DNA of 64,000 bases from the NCBI GenBank assembly GCA_016710635.1, contig JADJVL010000012.1, positions 62,001 through 126,000 on the forward strand. Reading direction: 5' to 3'. Source of the DNA: Holophagaceae bacterium. GTDB taxonomy: Bacteria > Acidobacteriota > Holophagae > Holophagales > Holophagaceae. The notes under the pieces are model-generated. The model saw only the letters and a list, made by a program, of their open reading frames with translations, made no database searches and had not been told where the DNA came from. The translations under genes and the position numbers were made by a program. This document shows, in pieces, positions 18,474 to 26,971 of the stretch. Every line of letters starts with the position of its first letter. The first letter of the stretch is position 1.

Positions 18474-21164
18474 ATGCCGTCCCCCACCAGGCTCTCCATG
18501 GCCCTGCCCCTGGCCGCCCTTCTGCTCGCCGCCCCGCCGGCCTTCGCGGCCCCGCCCGCCAAGACCCAGGCCCCGCCGGTCCTGGACCGCGAACTCTTCT
18601 TCGGCAATCCCGAGCTCGCCGGGGCCCAGCTCTCACCGGACGGCAAGTACATCGCCTTCCTCAAACCCTGGAAGGAGACCCGCAACATCTGGGTGAAGAA
18701 GGTGGGCGAGCCCTATTCCGCGGCGCACCTCGTCACCGCCGATCCCAAGCGGCCCGTGCCGAACTTCTTCTGGAGCCGGGACGGCAAGCGCATCCTCTTC
18801 GTGCAGGACAAGGACGGCGACGAGAACTACAACGTCTACGCCGTGGATCCCGCCGCCGCCCCCGCCGCCGGCAAGGAGGCCCCGGAGGCGAAGAACCTCA
18901 CCGAGGCCAAGGGCGCCCGGGCCTACATCTACTCGGTCCCCAAGGCCGACCCCGACGCCATCTTCGTGGGCCTCAACGACCGGGACGCCGCGTGGCACGA
19001 CCTCTACAAAGTGAAGATCTCCACCGGCGAGCGCACCCTCCTGCGCAAGAACACGGAGCGCATCGCCGGCTGGGTCTTCGACCGCAAGGGCGTGCTGCGC
19101 CTCGCCACCCGCACCACCGAGAAGGGCGACACGGAGATCCTGCGGGTGGACAAGGACGCCTTCAAGGTCGTCTACACCTGCGGCATCTTCGAGAGCGCCG
19201 GCCCCGTGGCCTTCCACAAGGACGGGATGCGGGTCTACATGGAGACCAACAAGGGGAACCGCGACCTCGCCGAGCTGGTGCTCTTCGATCCCGAGACCGG
19301 CAAGGAGGAGCTGGTGGAGCGGGATCCCCTCAAGCGCGTGGACTTCGGCAACGCGGCCTTTTCGGACCTCACGGAGGAGCTGATCTTCACCGCCTATGAG
19401 GACGACAAGGAGCGGGTCTATTTCCGGGACAAGGGCTGGGAGGCGGACTACAAGCTGGTGAAGTCGAAGCTGCCGGGCAAGACCATCACCTTCGGCTCCT
19501 CCACCGCCGACGAGCAGCTGGTGATGATCTCCGCGTACAGCGACGTGGATCCGGGCTCCCGCTACCTCTTCGACCGCCGCACCAAGAAGCTGAGCCTGGA
19601 GTACGTGACCCGGGAGAAGCTGCCCCGCCAGCACATGGCCGCGATGACCCCCATCCGCTACAAGAGCTCCGACGGGCTCGAGATCCCCGCCTACCTGACC
19701 CTGCCCAAGGGCGTCCCGGCGAAGAATCTGCCCCTCATCCTGTTCCCCCACGGCGGCCCCTGGGCCCGGGACGGCTGGGGCTTCAACGGCTACGCCCAGT
19801 TCCTGGCCAACCGCGGCTACGCGGTGCTGGCGCCCAACTTCCGCGGCTCCACGGGCTACGGCAAGAAGTTCCTCAACGCCGGCAACAAGCAGTGGGGCGA
19901 CAGGATGCAGGACGACATCACCTGGGGCGTGAAGCACCTGGTGAAGCAGGGCATCGCCGATTCCAAGCGCGTGGGCATCATGGGCGGCTCCTACGGCGGC
20001 TACGCCACCCTGGCCGGCGTGGCTTTCACCCCGGACACCTATGCCGCCGCCGTGTCCATCGTCGGCCCCTCCAACCTGCTGACCCTCCTCGAGACCATCC
20101 CGCCCTACTGGGAGGCCGGCCGCATCGTCTTCCACGAGCGCATGGGCAATCCCAACACGCCGGAAGGCAAGGCCCAGCTCGTGCGCCAGTCGCCCTTGAA
20201 CTCCGCGGACAAGATCAAGACGCCCCTGCTCGTGGTCCAGGGCGCCAATGATCCCCGGGTCAAGAAGGCCGAGAGCGAGCAGATCGTCATGGCCCTCCGG
20301 GACCGCAAGTTCCCCGTGGAATACATCTGCGCCCCCGATGAGGGCCACGGCTTCGCCCGCCCGGTGAACAACATGGCCATGATGGCCGCGGCGGAGAAGT
20401 TCTTCGCCAAGCACCTGAAGGGCCGTTTCCAGGACGGCGGCACGGCGGAGGTCACGAAGCGCCTCGGCGAGATCACCGTGGATCCCAAGACCGTGACCCT
20501 GGCCAAGAAGGTCGAGGTCTCCGCCGCGGCCCCCAAGCCCGTGGCGGACCTGACGGCGGGCACGCTGAACTACGCCGGAAGTCTGGCCGCCGGGCCGCAG
20601 AACATCCCGGTCTCCATGACCCAGATCACCAAGGAGGAGAACGGCGCCTGGGTGGTGGACGCCACCGCCAAGCTCGCCGGCCAGGAGATGAGCGATTCCA
20701 CCACCTATGCCAAGGGCAGCCTCCTTCCGCTGAAGCGCACCGTCAAGCAAGGTCCCGTGGTCATCGAGATCGCCTTCGCGGACCAGAAGGCCACCGGCAG
20801 CATGGCCATGGGCGCGGCGCCCAAGGCCTTCTCCGCCGACCTCGGCGGCGATCTCTTCGCCGACGGCGCGGGCTCCAATGAGTCCATCGCCTGCCTGCCC
20901 CTCGCCGAGGGCTACACCGCCACCTTCCGCAATTTCGACGTGCAGAAGCAGAAGGCCGGCCTGAAGCAGATCAAGGTGCTGGGCGCCGAGGAGGTGAAGG
21001 TCGCCGCCGGCACCTTCCAGGCCTGGAAGGTGGAGCAGACCTCCGCCGATGGCGAGCCCGGCAGCACGACGGTGTGGATCGACAAGGCCACCCGGAAGGT
21101 CGTGAAGATCAGCGCGGTCCTGCCCCAAATGGGCGGCGCGGTGCTGACCACCGAACTGCAGTAG
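18474..21164 (+). CDS. Secreted S9-family prolyl oligopeptidase-like peptidase with C-terminal extension
   Basis: An 896-residue protein with a signal peptide (cleavage probably after APPAFA). Residues about 40-390 fit a beta-propeller (ELAGAQLSPDGKYIAFLKP, FFWSRDGKRILFVQD). The alpha/beta-hydrolase domain follows with the nucleophile elbow GIMGGSYGGYATL, an acid in QGANDPRV and the histidine in DEGHGF. It should cleave peptides in the periplasm or outside. After residue about 660 there is an extra region of some 235 residues that resembles periplasmic beta-rich DUF3108-like proteins, unusual for this family. The gene's 3' end and terminator are duplicated at about 22889-23003. Confidence 0.9.
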   Translation: MPSPTRLSMALPLAALLLAAPPAFAAPPAKTQAPPVLDRELFFGNPELAGAQLSPDGKYIAFLKPWKETRNIWVKKVGEPYSAAHLVTADPKRPVPNFFWSRDGKRILFVQDKDGDENYNVYAVDPAAAPAAGKEAPEAKNLTEAKGARAYIYSVPKADPDAIFVGLNDRDAAWHDLYKVKISTGERTLLRKNTERIAGWVFDRKGVLRLATRTTEKGDTEILRVDKDAFKVVYTCGIFESAGPVAFHKDGMRVYMETNKGNRDLAELVLFDPETGKEELVERDPLKRVDFGNAAFSDLTEELIFTAYEDDKERVYFRDKGWEADYKLVKSKLPGKTITFGSSTADEQLVMISAYSDVDPGSRYLFDRRTKKLSLEYVTREKLPRQHMAAMTPIRYKSSDGLEIPAYLTLPKGVPAKNLPLILFPHGGPWARDGWGFNGYAQFLANRGYAVLAPNFRGSTGYGKKFLNAGNKQWGDRMQDDITWGVKHLVKQGIADSKRVGIMGGSYGGYATLAGVAFTPDTYAAAVSIVGPSNLLTLLETIPPYWEAGRIVFHERMGNPNTPEGKAQLVRQSPLNSADKIKTPLLVVQGANDPRVKKAESEQIVMALRDRKFPVEYICAPDEGHGFARPVNNMAMMAAAEKFFAKHLKGRFQDGGTAEVTKRLGEITVDPKTVTLAKKVEVSAAAPKPVADLTAGTLNYAGSLAAGPQNIPVSMTQITKEENGAWVVDATAKLAGQEMSDSTTYAKGSLLPLKRTVKQGPVVIEIAFADQKATGSMAMGAAPKAFSADLGGDLFADGAGSNESIACLPLAEGYTATFRNFDVQKQKAGLKQIKVLGAEEVKVAAGTFQAWKVEQTSADGEPGSTTVWIDKATRKVVKISAVLPQMGGAVLTTELQ

Positions 21165-21182
21165 CGCGTTCCGGATCCACCC

Positions 21183-21214
21183 AGCGGCAGGGGGTCACCC
21201 CTGCCGCTTTTCTT
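21183..21214 (+). terminator. Intrinsic terminator of the S9 peptidase gene
   Basis: AGCGGCAGGGG pairs perfectly with CCCCTGCCGCT around GTCA and runs into TTTTCTTG. A decayed copy of this terminator occurs near 22972-23003. Confidence 0.88.
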
Positions 21215-21245
21215 GTCGTCCCGAAGGCTGGACGCCTGGGCTGAC

Positions 21246-21575
21246 TCAGAGCTCGACGACCTGGGTGAAGCTGTAGAGCGCGCACCCGCAGGCAAGAACC
21301 ACGGGCAGGAGAAGCGCCAGGGAGGAGAGCTGTCCCCCGGGAGGAGGCATGGCCGCAAGGGCGACGGCCACCAGGAGACCGGTGGCGCCGAGGACGCCCC
21401 GCTGGAGCCGCCGCGTCCGGGCGGCGCGGGCATCCCGCGCCGTGAGGTCCGCCTTCAGGGAGCAGGCGGTGAGGGGGAAGCGAGGCTGCGCACCTGGAGG
21501 CAGGTCCTCCGCGAGACGGCCGAGGGCCGCGAGGACGGGATCAGAGGCGGGGGAAGGAACGGCTTCGGGTTTCAT
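21246..21575 (-). CDS. Putative anti-sigma-like membrane protein
   Basis: A 109-residue protein encoded eight bases after the ECF sigma gene. The start is ATG 21575. The N-terminal half is soluble (SDPVLAALGRLAEDLPPGAQ). The C-terminal half has two hydrophobic segments (about residues 60-77 and 82-102). A small membrane protein in this position is often the regulator of the sigma factor, but no zinc anti-sigma motif is visible, so the role is inferred from position only. Confidence 0.6.
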   Translation of the reverse strand: MKPEAVPSPASDPVLAALGRLAEDLPPGAQPRFPLTACSLKADLTARDARAARTRRLQRGVLGATGLLVAVALAAMPPPGGQLSSLALLLPVVLACGCALYSFTQVVEL

Positions 21576-21582
21576 GGATGCC

Positions 21583-22106
21583 TCATCGGGGCTGGCCAGG
21601 GATATCCAGGACGGCGGCAAAGCGCTCCCGGGCCCGGGAGAGCAGCACCTTGACGCTGGCCTTCCGGAGGCCGAGGGCTTCGGCGATGCCGCCGTGGTCG
21701 AGGCCTTCCACGAGGGCCAGCCAGAGGAGGCTGCGCTGGCGGGGGGAAAGGGCGGCGAAGCCCCGCTCCAGGAGCTGGTCGGCGGCCAGGCGGTCAAGGG
21801 GTGCGGCGACGGATCGGGCACGAGGTCGAATCTGGCCTCCGCATCCGGAGACGCGAACCAGCCCCGCCAGCCCCCGGGGGCAGCCTGCCGCCGCCAGCGG
21901 TCCCGCAGAAGCCGGGTAGCGGTGGTGTAGAGCCAGGCCCGGGTGCTGCGGGCGTCGGCGGCCCGTGGCGGATGCTGAAGCAGCCTCATGAAGGCCTCCT
22001 GGACGAGGTCGTCGGCGGCGTCCGGTGCGGCGCCCAACCGGTACCGGTAGCCCCAGAGGGGGCCACGGACGGCCTCGTAGCAGGCCTGGAAGGCGGCTTC
22101 ATCCAC
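21583..22106 (-). CDS. ECF-type RNA polymerase sigma factor, with an apparent frameshift
   Basis: Region 2 is in the first frame: ATG 22106, then DAADDLVQEAFMRLLQHP and STRAWLYTTATRLLRDRWRR. Region 4 is in another frame: LSPRQRSLLWLALVEGLDHG, then IAEALGLRKASVKVLLSRAR and a stop at 21583. Adding one base to the GGGG run at 21798-21801 (plus strand) joins them into a protein of 174 residues with an unbroken linker (PHPLDRLAADQLLERG). So the gene is either miscalled here or truly broken. It is flanked by two membrane protein genes on the same strand, a common layout for ECF sigma factors controlled at the membrane. Confidence 0.8.
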
Positions 22107-22112
22107 GGGGGC

Positions 22113-22586
22113 TCAGCGCCCGCCGTCGCGGTCCGCGCGCGCACTGAAGCGGCCCAGGAGGCCCGCCAGGAGCTGACCCGCCCCGGCGGCGGTGAAGAGG
22201 GCGCCCCAGTAGCGGAACTCGCCGACCTTCCGCAGGTCGTTGGGATCGGTGAGGCCCTGGTAGTGGGGCGCGAGCCAGAAGAAGGCCAGGCCCAGCAGGA
22301 CGCAGACCAGCCCGGCCTGCATGAGGCGCAGCCCCGCCGGGATGGAGGTGGAGGGCGCGCCCTGGGGCGGGGCGAGGAGGGCCTTGCCCGCTTCGCTTTC
22401 GGAGAAGGTGAGCAGCTCCTCGGCGGTGGCGCACTTGTCCAGGAGCTGGCTGCGGTGCTGGAGCTGGAGCTTGTAGAGGTCCAAGTGCAGCTGGGAGCGG
22501 CGGAAGACCAGCAGGAGGATCCACATGACCAGGATCATCAGGACCAGCAGGGTGGTCATTTCAAGGAGGGCCTGGGGGAGTTCCAT
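22113..22586 (-). CDS. Membrane protein of unknown function
   Basis: A 157-residue protein with one hydrophobic segment at residues 9-28 and two more at about 88-106 and 127-144. Between them is a helical stretch (QLHLDLYKLQLQHRSQLLDK). The ATG at 22586 is used; AAGGAGGGCC overlaps the early codons and is not a ribosome site. Its stop lies six bases before the sigma factor start, so the two are probably one transcript. I do not recognise the family. Confidence 0.7.
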   Translation of the reverse strand: MELPQALLEMTTLLVLMILVMWILLLVFRRSQLHLDLYKLQLQHRSQLLDKCATAEELLTFSESEAGKALLAPPQGAPSTSIPAGLRLMQAGLVCVLLGLAFFWLAPHYQGLTDPNDLRKVGEFRYWGALFTAAGAGQLLAGLLGRFSARADRDGGR

Positions 22587-22690
22587 GGGGTGCCTTTCGG
22601 TTTGAGGCCGAGCCTCGTGAAGCTGGGACGCCGGAGCCGGCCCAAGGTTAACGCCATGGAGCTTCCCTCCGAGCAGGCCGGTCCGAGGAA

Positions 22691-23003
22691 ATGGAGCTCC
22701 CCATGCGAACCGCCATGACCGCGCCCCTGATCCTGTTTGACACCTGCGCCTCCGCAGCCGAGCCCGGGCCGAAGAACCCTGCGATCGACAGGGCGGGCTT
22801 CCTCGCGCGCGCCACCGGAGCCGCCCGCCACCGGGCCGCCCGGTGCCGCCGCCCGGAAGCCGAGTTCCTCCGCCTGAGCCGGGAGAGCGTCGTGAAGGTC
22901 AGCGCGTTCCTGCCCCAGGTGGACGGCGGTTGCTGACCACCGAACTGCAGTGGTCCGTTCCCGAAAGGACCCGGCGGCAGGTGAACTCCCCTGTTGATTT
23001 TAT
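22691..23003 (+). pseudogene. Decayed chimera: rhodanese-like N-terminus fused to the S9 peptidase 3' end
   Basis: The reading frame 22691-22936 begins like the rhodanese-like gene at 23070: AEPGPKNPAIDRAGFLARA here against GEPGPPNPAIDMEGYLARS there, then PEAEFLRLSRES against EAEFIRMSREPG. From about 22889 the sequence instead follows the last part of the S9 peptidase gene: GTCGTGAAG, then TCAGCGCG, then CTGACCACCGAACTGCAG, and a degraded copy of its terminator to about 23003. The rhodanese catalytic part is absent. It looks like the scar of a recombination between duplicated genes. It may still be translated as 81 residues, but no function is expected. Confidence 0.7.
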
Positions 23004-23069
23004 TGCTGCCCCGGCGATTTGCGGGAACTCCTGGCCCGTTGGACCACTCTATGGAGCAGGAGCACCGCC

Positions 23070-23642
23070 ATGACAAGAATGAAGCCCATCCTCGCCCTCG
23101 GCCTGTGCGCGCTGCTTCGCGCCGGGGAGCCCGGTCCGCCCAATCCCGCCATCGACATGGAAGGCTACCTGGCGCGTTCGGTGGAGGCCGCGAAGCTGCG
23201 GAGCACCCGGCGCCTGACGGAAGCGGAGTTCATCCGCATGAGCCGCGAGCCCGGCACCATCGTCCTCGACGCGCGCAGCGCGAACAAGTTCGCCGAGCTC
23301 CACGTGCAGGGCGCCGTGAACCTCCCCTTCACCGACTTCACGGCCCGGAGCCTCGCGAAGGTGCTCCCCGCGAAAGGCACCCGCGTCCTCATCTACTGCA
23401 ACAACAACTTCAAGAACTCCGAGCGCGCCTTCCCGGGCAAGTCCGCCAGCGCCGCGCTGAACCTGAGCACCTTCCAGAGCCTGCTGAGCTACGGCTACGG
23501 AAACGTGTACGAACTCGGGCCGCTGGTGGATCCGAAGGCTTCGGCCCTGGCGTTCGAAGGGACTTTACTCGGACCGGACCGGCCAAGGGACACCAGGCCG
23601 GAGGCTCCTCAGGGCGCTGAGGTCACCAACCTGAGCCGATAA
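23070..23642 (+). CDS. Secreted rhodanese-like domain protein
   Basis: A 190-residue protein. ATG 23070 is chosen because it gives a short signal peptide (MTRMKPILALGLCALLRAG). The rhodanese fold shows in GTIVLDARSANKFAELHVQG, VNLPFTDF and RVLIYCNNNFKNSERAF, where the cysteine would be the active-site residue. Such domains carry sulfur or bind partners; the loop after the cysteine is longer than in sulfurtransferases, so another role is possible. The last 25 residues lack similarity and overlap the convergent gene by 34 bases. A decayed partial copy lies just upstream. Confidence 0.8.
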   Translation: MTRMKPILALGLCALLRAGEPGPPNPAIDMEGYLARSVEAAKLRSTRRLTEAEFIRMSREPGTIVLDARSANKFAELHVQGAVNLPFTDFTARSLAKVLPAKGTRVLIYCNNNFKNSERAFPGKSASAALNLSTFQSLLSYGYGNVYELGPLVDPKASALAFEGTLLGPDRPRDTRPEAPQGAEVTNLSR

Positions 23643-24469
23643 TGCAACCGCAGAAAGACCGCTCCGAAGAGTTTCAGAACATGGTCCGCGCGAACGCCTC
23701 CATCGCCGGTTGAGTAGACACGAATCGTCTCCCTCATGGTTTTGACGTATCGGGCGCTTGGCCGTGGATGCCTCAGGGTGAAGTAGAAGCCCGCATCCCC
23801 GAATCCATCCCCCACTGAAGCGAGCGTCAGGGATCCGTCGGAGGCAACCTCGGCCCTCATCAGGACCATGGCATTCCCGTTTGGCAGAGGGAAGACCACT
23901 TTCACGCCTGCGCAATCCCGAGCCGGAATTCTTCCAATGGAGTAGTCGCCGGCATAGATGATGTGACCCGTGGCGAGCAGGCGGCGAACCCATGCCGTCC
24001 GCACCACTGCCCCAGTCGAGGGGTCCAGGAGCTTCAGTACCCGACTTGTCATCCCCTGGCTTGCGTCCAACCCGGCGAGTGGAACATTGAGCTGTTGGAG
24101 TCTTCGGCTGAAAAGTGCCGCCAACAACCAACCGAATGGCTTGAAGCCTCCGGACCATTCGGACCAGGCATCGATCTCGAAATCCGAGGTTCGTTCGTAG
24201 AATGCGGCGACGTCTGGATGAATCTTATGAGGGGCCTCACTGCCGATGACAGGGCTCAGCGAGTCGAGGAGGCCACGACTCTGGGATGTTTCGTCCACGG
24301 CTAGCCCATGCGCTTCGGCCCACTCTTCGAAAAACGATTCCCCGATGCCATTGGATGTTCCGAAAGGGCCCGAGAGCCACTCATCCTCGGCAGGATTCCA
24401 TTTCCGCCCAGTCGATCTGACCCAAACTTGGGTGAGCGTATCGAGCCAATGCCCACGAGGTGAGCCCAC
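23609..24469 (-). CDS. Protein of unknown function, possibly acquired
   Basis: A 286-residue soluble protein that I do not recognise. The GTG start overlaps the dus stop (TAGTG). Conserved-looking stretches are WNPAEDEWLSGPFGTSNGIG near residue 25, FKPFGWLLAALFSRRLQQLN near 110 and YFTLRHPRPSARYVKTMRET near 230. Base composition and codon use are plainly less G+C-rich than in dus and other neighbours, which suggests horizontal arrival. There is no signal peptide. It may be an effector-like or metabolic protein, but nothing decides this. Confidence 0.65.
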   Translation of the reverse strand: MGSPRGHWLDTLTQVWVRSTGRKWNPAEDEWLSGPFGTSNGIGESFFEEWAEAHGLAVDETSQSRGLLDSLSPVIGSEAPHKIHPDVAAFYERTSDFEIDAWSEWSGGFKPFGWLLAALFSRRLQQLNVPLAGLDASQGMTSRVLKLLDPSTGAVVRTAWVRRLLATGHIIYAGDYSIGRIPARDCAGVKVVFPLPNGNAMVLMRAEVASDGSLTLASVGDGFGDAGFYFTLRHPRPSARYVKTMRETIRVYSTGDGGVRADHVLKLFGAVFLRLHYRLRLVTSAP

Positions 24470-25452
24470 TACGCCACCTGCTGGTGCTTCAGCGCTTCCA
24501 GATCCGCCAGCAGCTGCTCGGGGTCGTTGCAGGCGTGGAGGTTCTGGCGGAAGCCGGATCCTCCCGGAATGCCCTTGGTGAACCAGGAGCCGATCTTCTT
24601 GATCTTGTGGAGGGCTTCCCGGGGCTCAAGAAGCTCGAGGAGGATGCGGAAGAAGCGGAGCGTGGCGTCCACGCGCATCTCGGTGGTCACGATGAACTCG
24701 GGGTCCAGCACCTGGCGGAAGATGAAGGGGTTGTACAGCGCCCCGCGGCCGATCATGACGGCGGCGCAGCCGGTCTCCTCGCTCATGCGGAAGGCGTCCT
24801 GCACCTGCACCACGTCGCCGTTGCCGATGATGGGGTAGCTCGTGCCGGCGTCCACCGCCCGGGCGATGATGGCCCAGTCCGCGTGGCCCTCGTAGCCCTG
24901 GGCGCGGGTGCGGGGATGGATGGCGAGGCTCTGCACGCCGTTGGCCTCGAACATGCGCAGGAAGTCGAGGAACTCGGCGCGCTCCTTCTGGGACGCGTCC
25001 CAGCCGGCCCGCATCTTGACGGTGACCGGCACCTGCACGGCCTTCACCATGGCCTTCACGCAGGCTTCGGCGAGGCGGATGTCCCGCAGCAGGGCCGAGC
25101 CCGCGCCGCCCTTGGTGACGTTAGACGCCGGGCAGCCCATGTTCAGATCCACCAGATCGGCGCCGGCCTCCTCGCAGAGCCTGGCCCCTTCCGCGAGGCT
25201 CTGGGGATTGCCCCCGGAAAGCTGCATGGCATAGGGATGCTCGCCGCTGGAGGCCATCATCTGCTCGGCCTTCCGGGCGTGGCGGATCAGCGCCTCGCTG
25301 CTGATCATCTCGCTCACCACCAGCCCCGGCCCGCCGATCTCGCGGATGAACTTCCGGAAGGGCTGGTCGGTGATCTCGTGCAATGGGGCCATGACCAGGC
25401 TGTTGGAGACCTGGAGGGGACCGATGGTGAAGGGCGTGTTTGGGAAGGTCAT
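24469..25452 (-). CDS. tRNA-dihydrouridine synthase
   Basis: A 327-residue flavoenzyme that reduces uridines in tRNA to dihydrouridine. Family features: LVMAPLHEITDQPFRKF at the N-terminus, SEMISSEAL, LSGGNP, the catalytic cysteine in DLNMGCPASNVTKGGAGSAL, VKMRAGWD, IHPRTRAQGYEG and NGDVVQVQDA, then MIGRGALYNPFIF. It fits the DusB-like group best, but the subtype is not certain. It starts at ATG 25452, 75 bases after the lipoprotein gene on the same strand. Confidence 0.92.
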   Translation of the reverse strand: MTFPNTPFTIGPLQVSNSLVMAPLHEITDQPFRKFIREIGGPGLVVSEMISSEALIRHARKAEQMMASSGEHPYAMQLSGGNPQSLAEGARLCEEAGADLVDLNMGCPASNVTKGGAGSALLRDIRLAEACVKAMVKAVQVPVTVKMRAGWDASQKERAEFLDFLRMFEANGVQSLAIHPRTRAQGYEGHADWAIIARAVDAGTSYPIIGNGDVVQVQDAFRMSEETGCAAVMIGRGALYNPFIFRQVLDPEFIVTTEMRVDATLRFFRILLELLEPREALHKIKKIGSWFTKGIPGGSGFRQNLHACNDPEQLLADLEALKHQQVA

Positions 25453-25526
25453 GGGCTTTCTGCGGACAACCTTCAAGTCTATTCCATCGAGGGCCAAAGG
25501 CCCCGGCGAAATGCGGTTCGGGGCCC

Positions 25527-26096
25527 TCAGCGGCGGCCCTTCCGCTCCTTCGCAACCGTGACCCCATCCCTGGCATCCGCCCAGGCCTGGGTCTCCGCCA
25601 GGACCGTCTTGAAGGACCTCGGCCCGGCGAAGCGCATGAAGATGCGTTCCAGGCTCGGCTCCGCCTGCAGCTCGGCGAGGACCTTTGCACGGCCGCCGTC
25701 CACCTGGTCCAGATAGTCCCCATGGGCCTGGATGTGGGCGGCGATGGCGGCCTTGGCGGCGGGCAGGTCCAGGGTCGCGAGGGGCTTCAGGCTGAGTTCC
25801 AGGCGCAGGGGGGCGTTGCCCGCCAGGTCCATGATCCAAGACTTGCTGCGCTTGGCGGCGAGCACCTTGTCCACGGCGTAGCGGGTGCCGCGGAGGTCCA
25901 GGACTTCGAGGGCGTGGTACTTGCCCTGGCCGAGCTCGGTGGTGGTGCAGAAGGCGTCCGCGTCGGCGTAGACCACCGGCCCGTGGGACTCGAAGGCCAT
26001 GACCGGATAAGCCAGCCGCTCCGCCGGCACGGGCTTCGGGGCGCAGCCCAGGAGGGCGAGGAGGGCCGCGAAGACGGAACCGCGACCGCGGCTCAT
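25527..26096 (-). CDS. Putative lipoprotein
   Basis: A 189-residue protein with a lipoprotein signal (FAALLALLGCAPK; the lipobox cysteine is residue 18). The mature part contains GKYHALEVLDLRGTRYAVDK and a C-terminal helical half with GDYLDQVDGGRAKVLAELQA. No family is recognised. Its start overlaps the preceding membrane protein gene by ATGA, so the two are made together and may act together at the envelope. Confidence 0.75.
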   Translation of the reverse strand: MSRGRGSVFAALLALLGCAPKPVPAERLAYPVMAFESHGPVVYADADAFCTTTELGQGKYHALEVLDLRGTRYAVDKVLAAKRSKSWIMDLAGNAPLRLELSLKPLATLDLPAAKAAIAAHIQAHGDYLDQVDGGRAKVLAELQAEPSLERIFMRFAGPRSFKTVLAETQAWADARDGVTVAKERKGRR

Positions 26097-26905
26097 GGTT
26101 CGGAAGCTCCCGCGTCGCGCCCCTCGAAATGCGCGTAGACCCCGCCGATGGATCTCGCCTCCGGCGCGTAGCCGTGCATGGCGAAGCCCGCCGCCACCAC
26201 CAGGGCGCCCACGATCGCGAAGGGCCAGGCGGTGCGCTTGAGGGCGGTGGGCAGCCATTCACCCGCTTCGTCGGCGGCGCGCACGTTCTTCAGCCGCCGG
26301 TACAGCCCCGCGCTGAGGACGCCGTCGAACATGAGGTCGGCGAAGATCGAAGGCGCCTGGTAGATGAGGTAGCCCGCCGCCGCGGCCAGGGCGGCGAGGG
26401 CCGCGATAACCAGCACCACCACGACCAGCTCGTCGCCATCCAGGTCGAAGGAGAAGCCGCCGCCACCCGACGAGCCGCCGCCGGCGTGCAGGGGCGCCTG
26501 CGGGGACTGGGGCAGGAAGGGCAGCTGGGCGCCGCCGCGAAAGGAGGGCAGGCCATCGTCCAGGAGGTCGCTGCCAACATCCACGGCGTCCACCGCATCC
26601 TCGGCGTCCGGGCTGCCCAGCTGGAGGCGCCGCCCTTCGAAATGCAGCCAGACCCTCAGCATGCCCAGAAAAGCGCCGTAGGCGGCGAGCACCGCCACGC
26701 CGTAGCGCCACCCAAGATGGGCGAGGCCCAGGTTCATGAGCAGCCACGAGGCGATGAAGCCCGACAGGCAGGTCAGGGTCACCATCATCGTCATCTGCAG
26801 GCGCGGGTAGTCCGCCTGCTGGAGGTACTCCTTCAGGGACTGGACGGTGCGCTCGCGGAGGGTGGCGCGGACCTGGGCTTCCTGGGCCGAATCGGGGGAG
26901 TTCAT
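26093..26905 (-). CDS. Multi-pass membrane protein of unknown function
   Basis: A 270-residue protein. The ATG at 26905 is preferred to an upstream ATG. There is a soluble N-terminal helix, then hydrophobic segments at about residues 41-60 and 65-83. An acidic and Gly/Ser-rich stretch follows (AEDAVDAVDVGSD, HAGGGSSGGGG), then two more hydrophobic segments near 155-178 and 222-240. This could be a membrane scaffold. It is coupled to the lipoprotein gene by ATGA overlap. No family is recognised. Confidence 0.7.
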   Translation of the reverse strand: MNSPDSAQEAQVRATLRERTVQSLKEYLQQADYPRLQMTMMVTLTCLSGFIASWLLMNLGLAHLGWRYGVAVLAAYGAFLGMLRVWLHFEGRRLQLGSPDAEDAVDAVDVGSDLLDDGLPSFRGGAQLPFLPQSPQAPLHAGGGSSGGGGFSFDLDGDELVVVVLVIAALAALAAAAGYLIYQAPSIFADLMFDGVLSAGLYRRLKNVRAADEAGEWLPTALKRTAWPFAIVGALVVAAGFAMHGYAPEARSIGGVYAHFEGRDAGASEP

Positions 26906-26971
26906 GGGCGGGTCTCGGAACCACCCTAGCAAAGGATCCGGCTATCCTGGGCGGCCATCCCCGGAGTTTCC

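Noticed and set aside
23640..23705. Shared terminator between the rhodanese-like and the convergent gene
   Set aside because: The genes overlap and no hairpin with a T-run was found.
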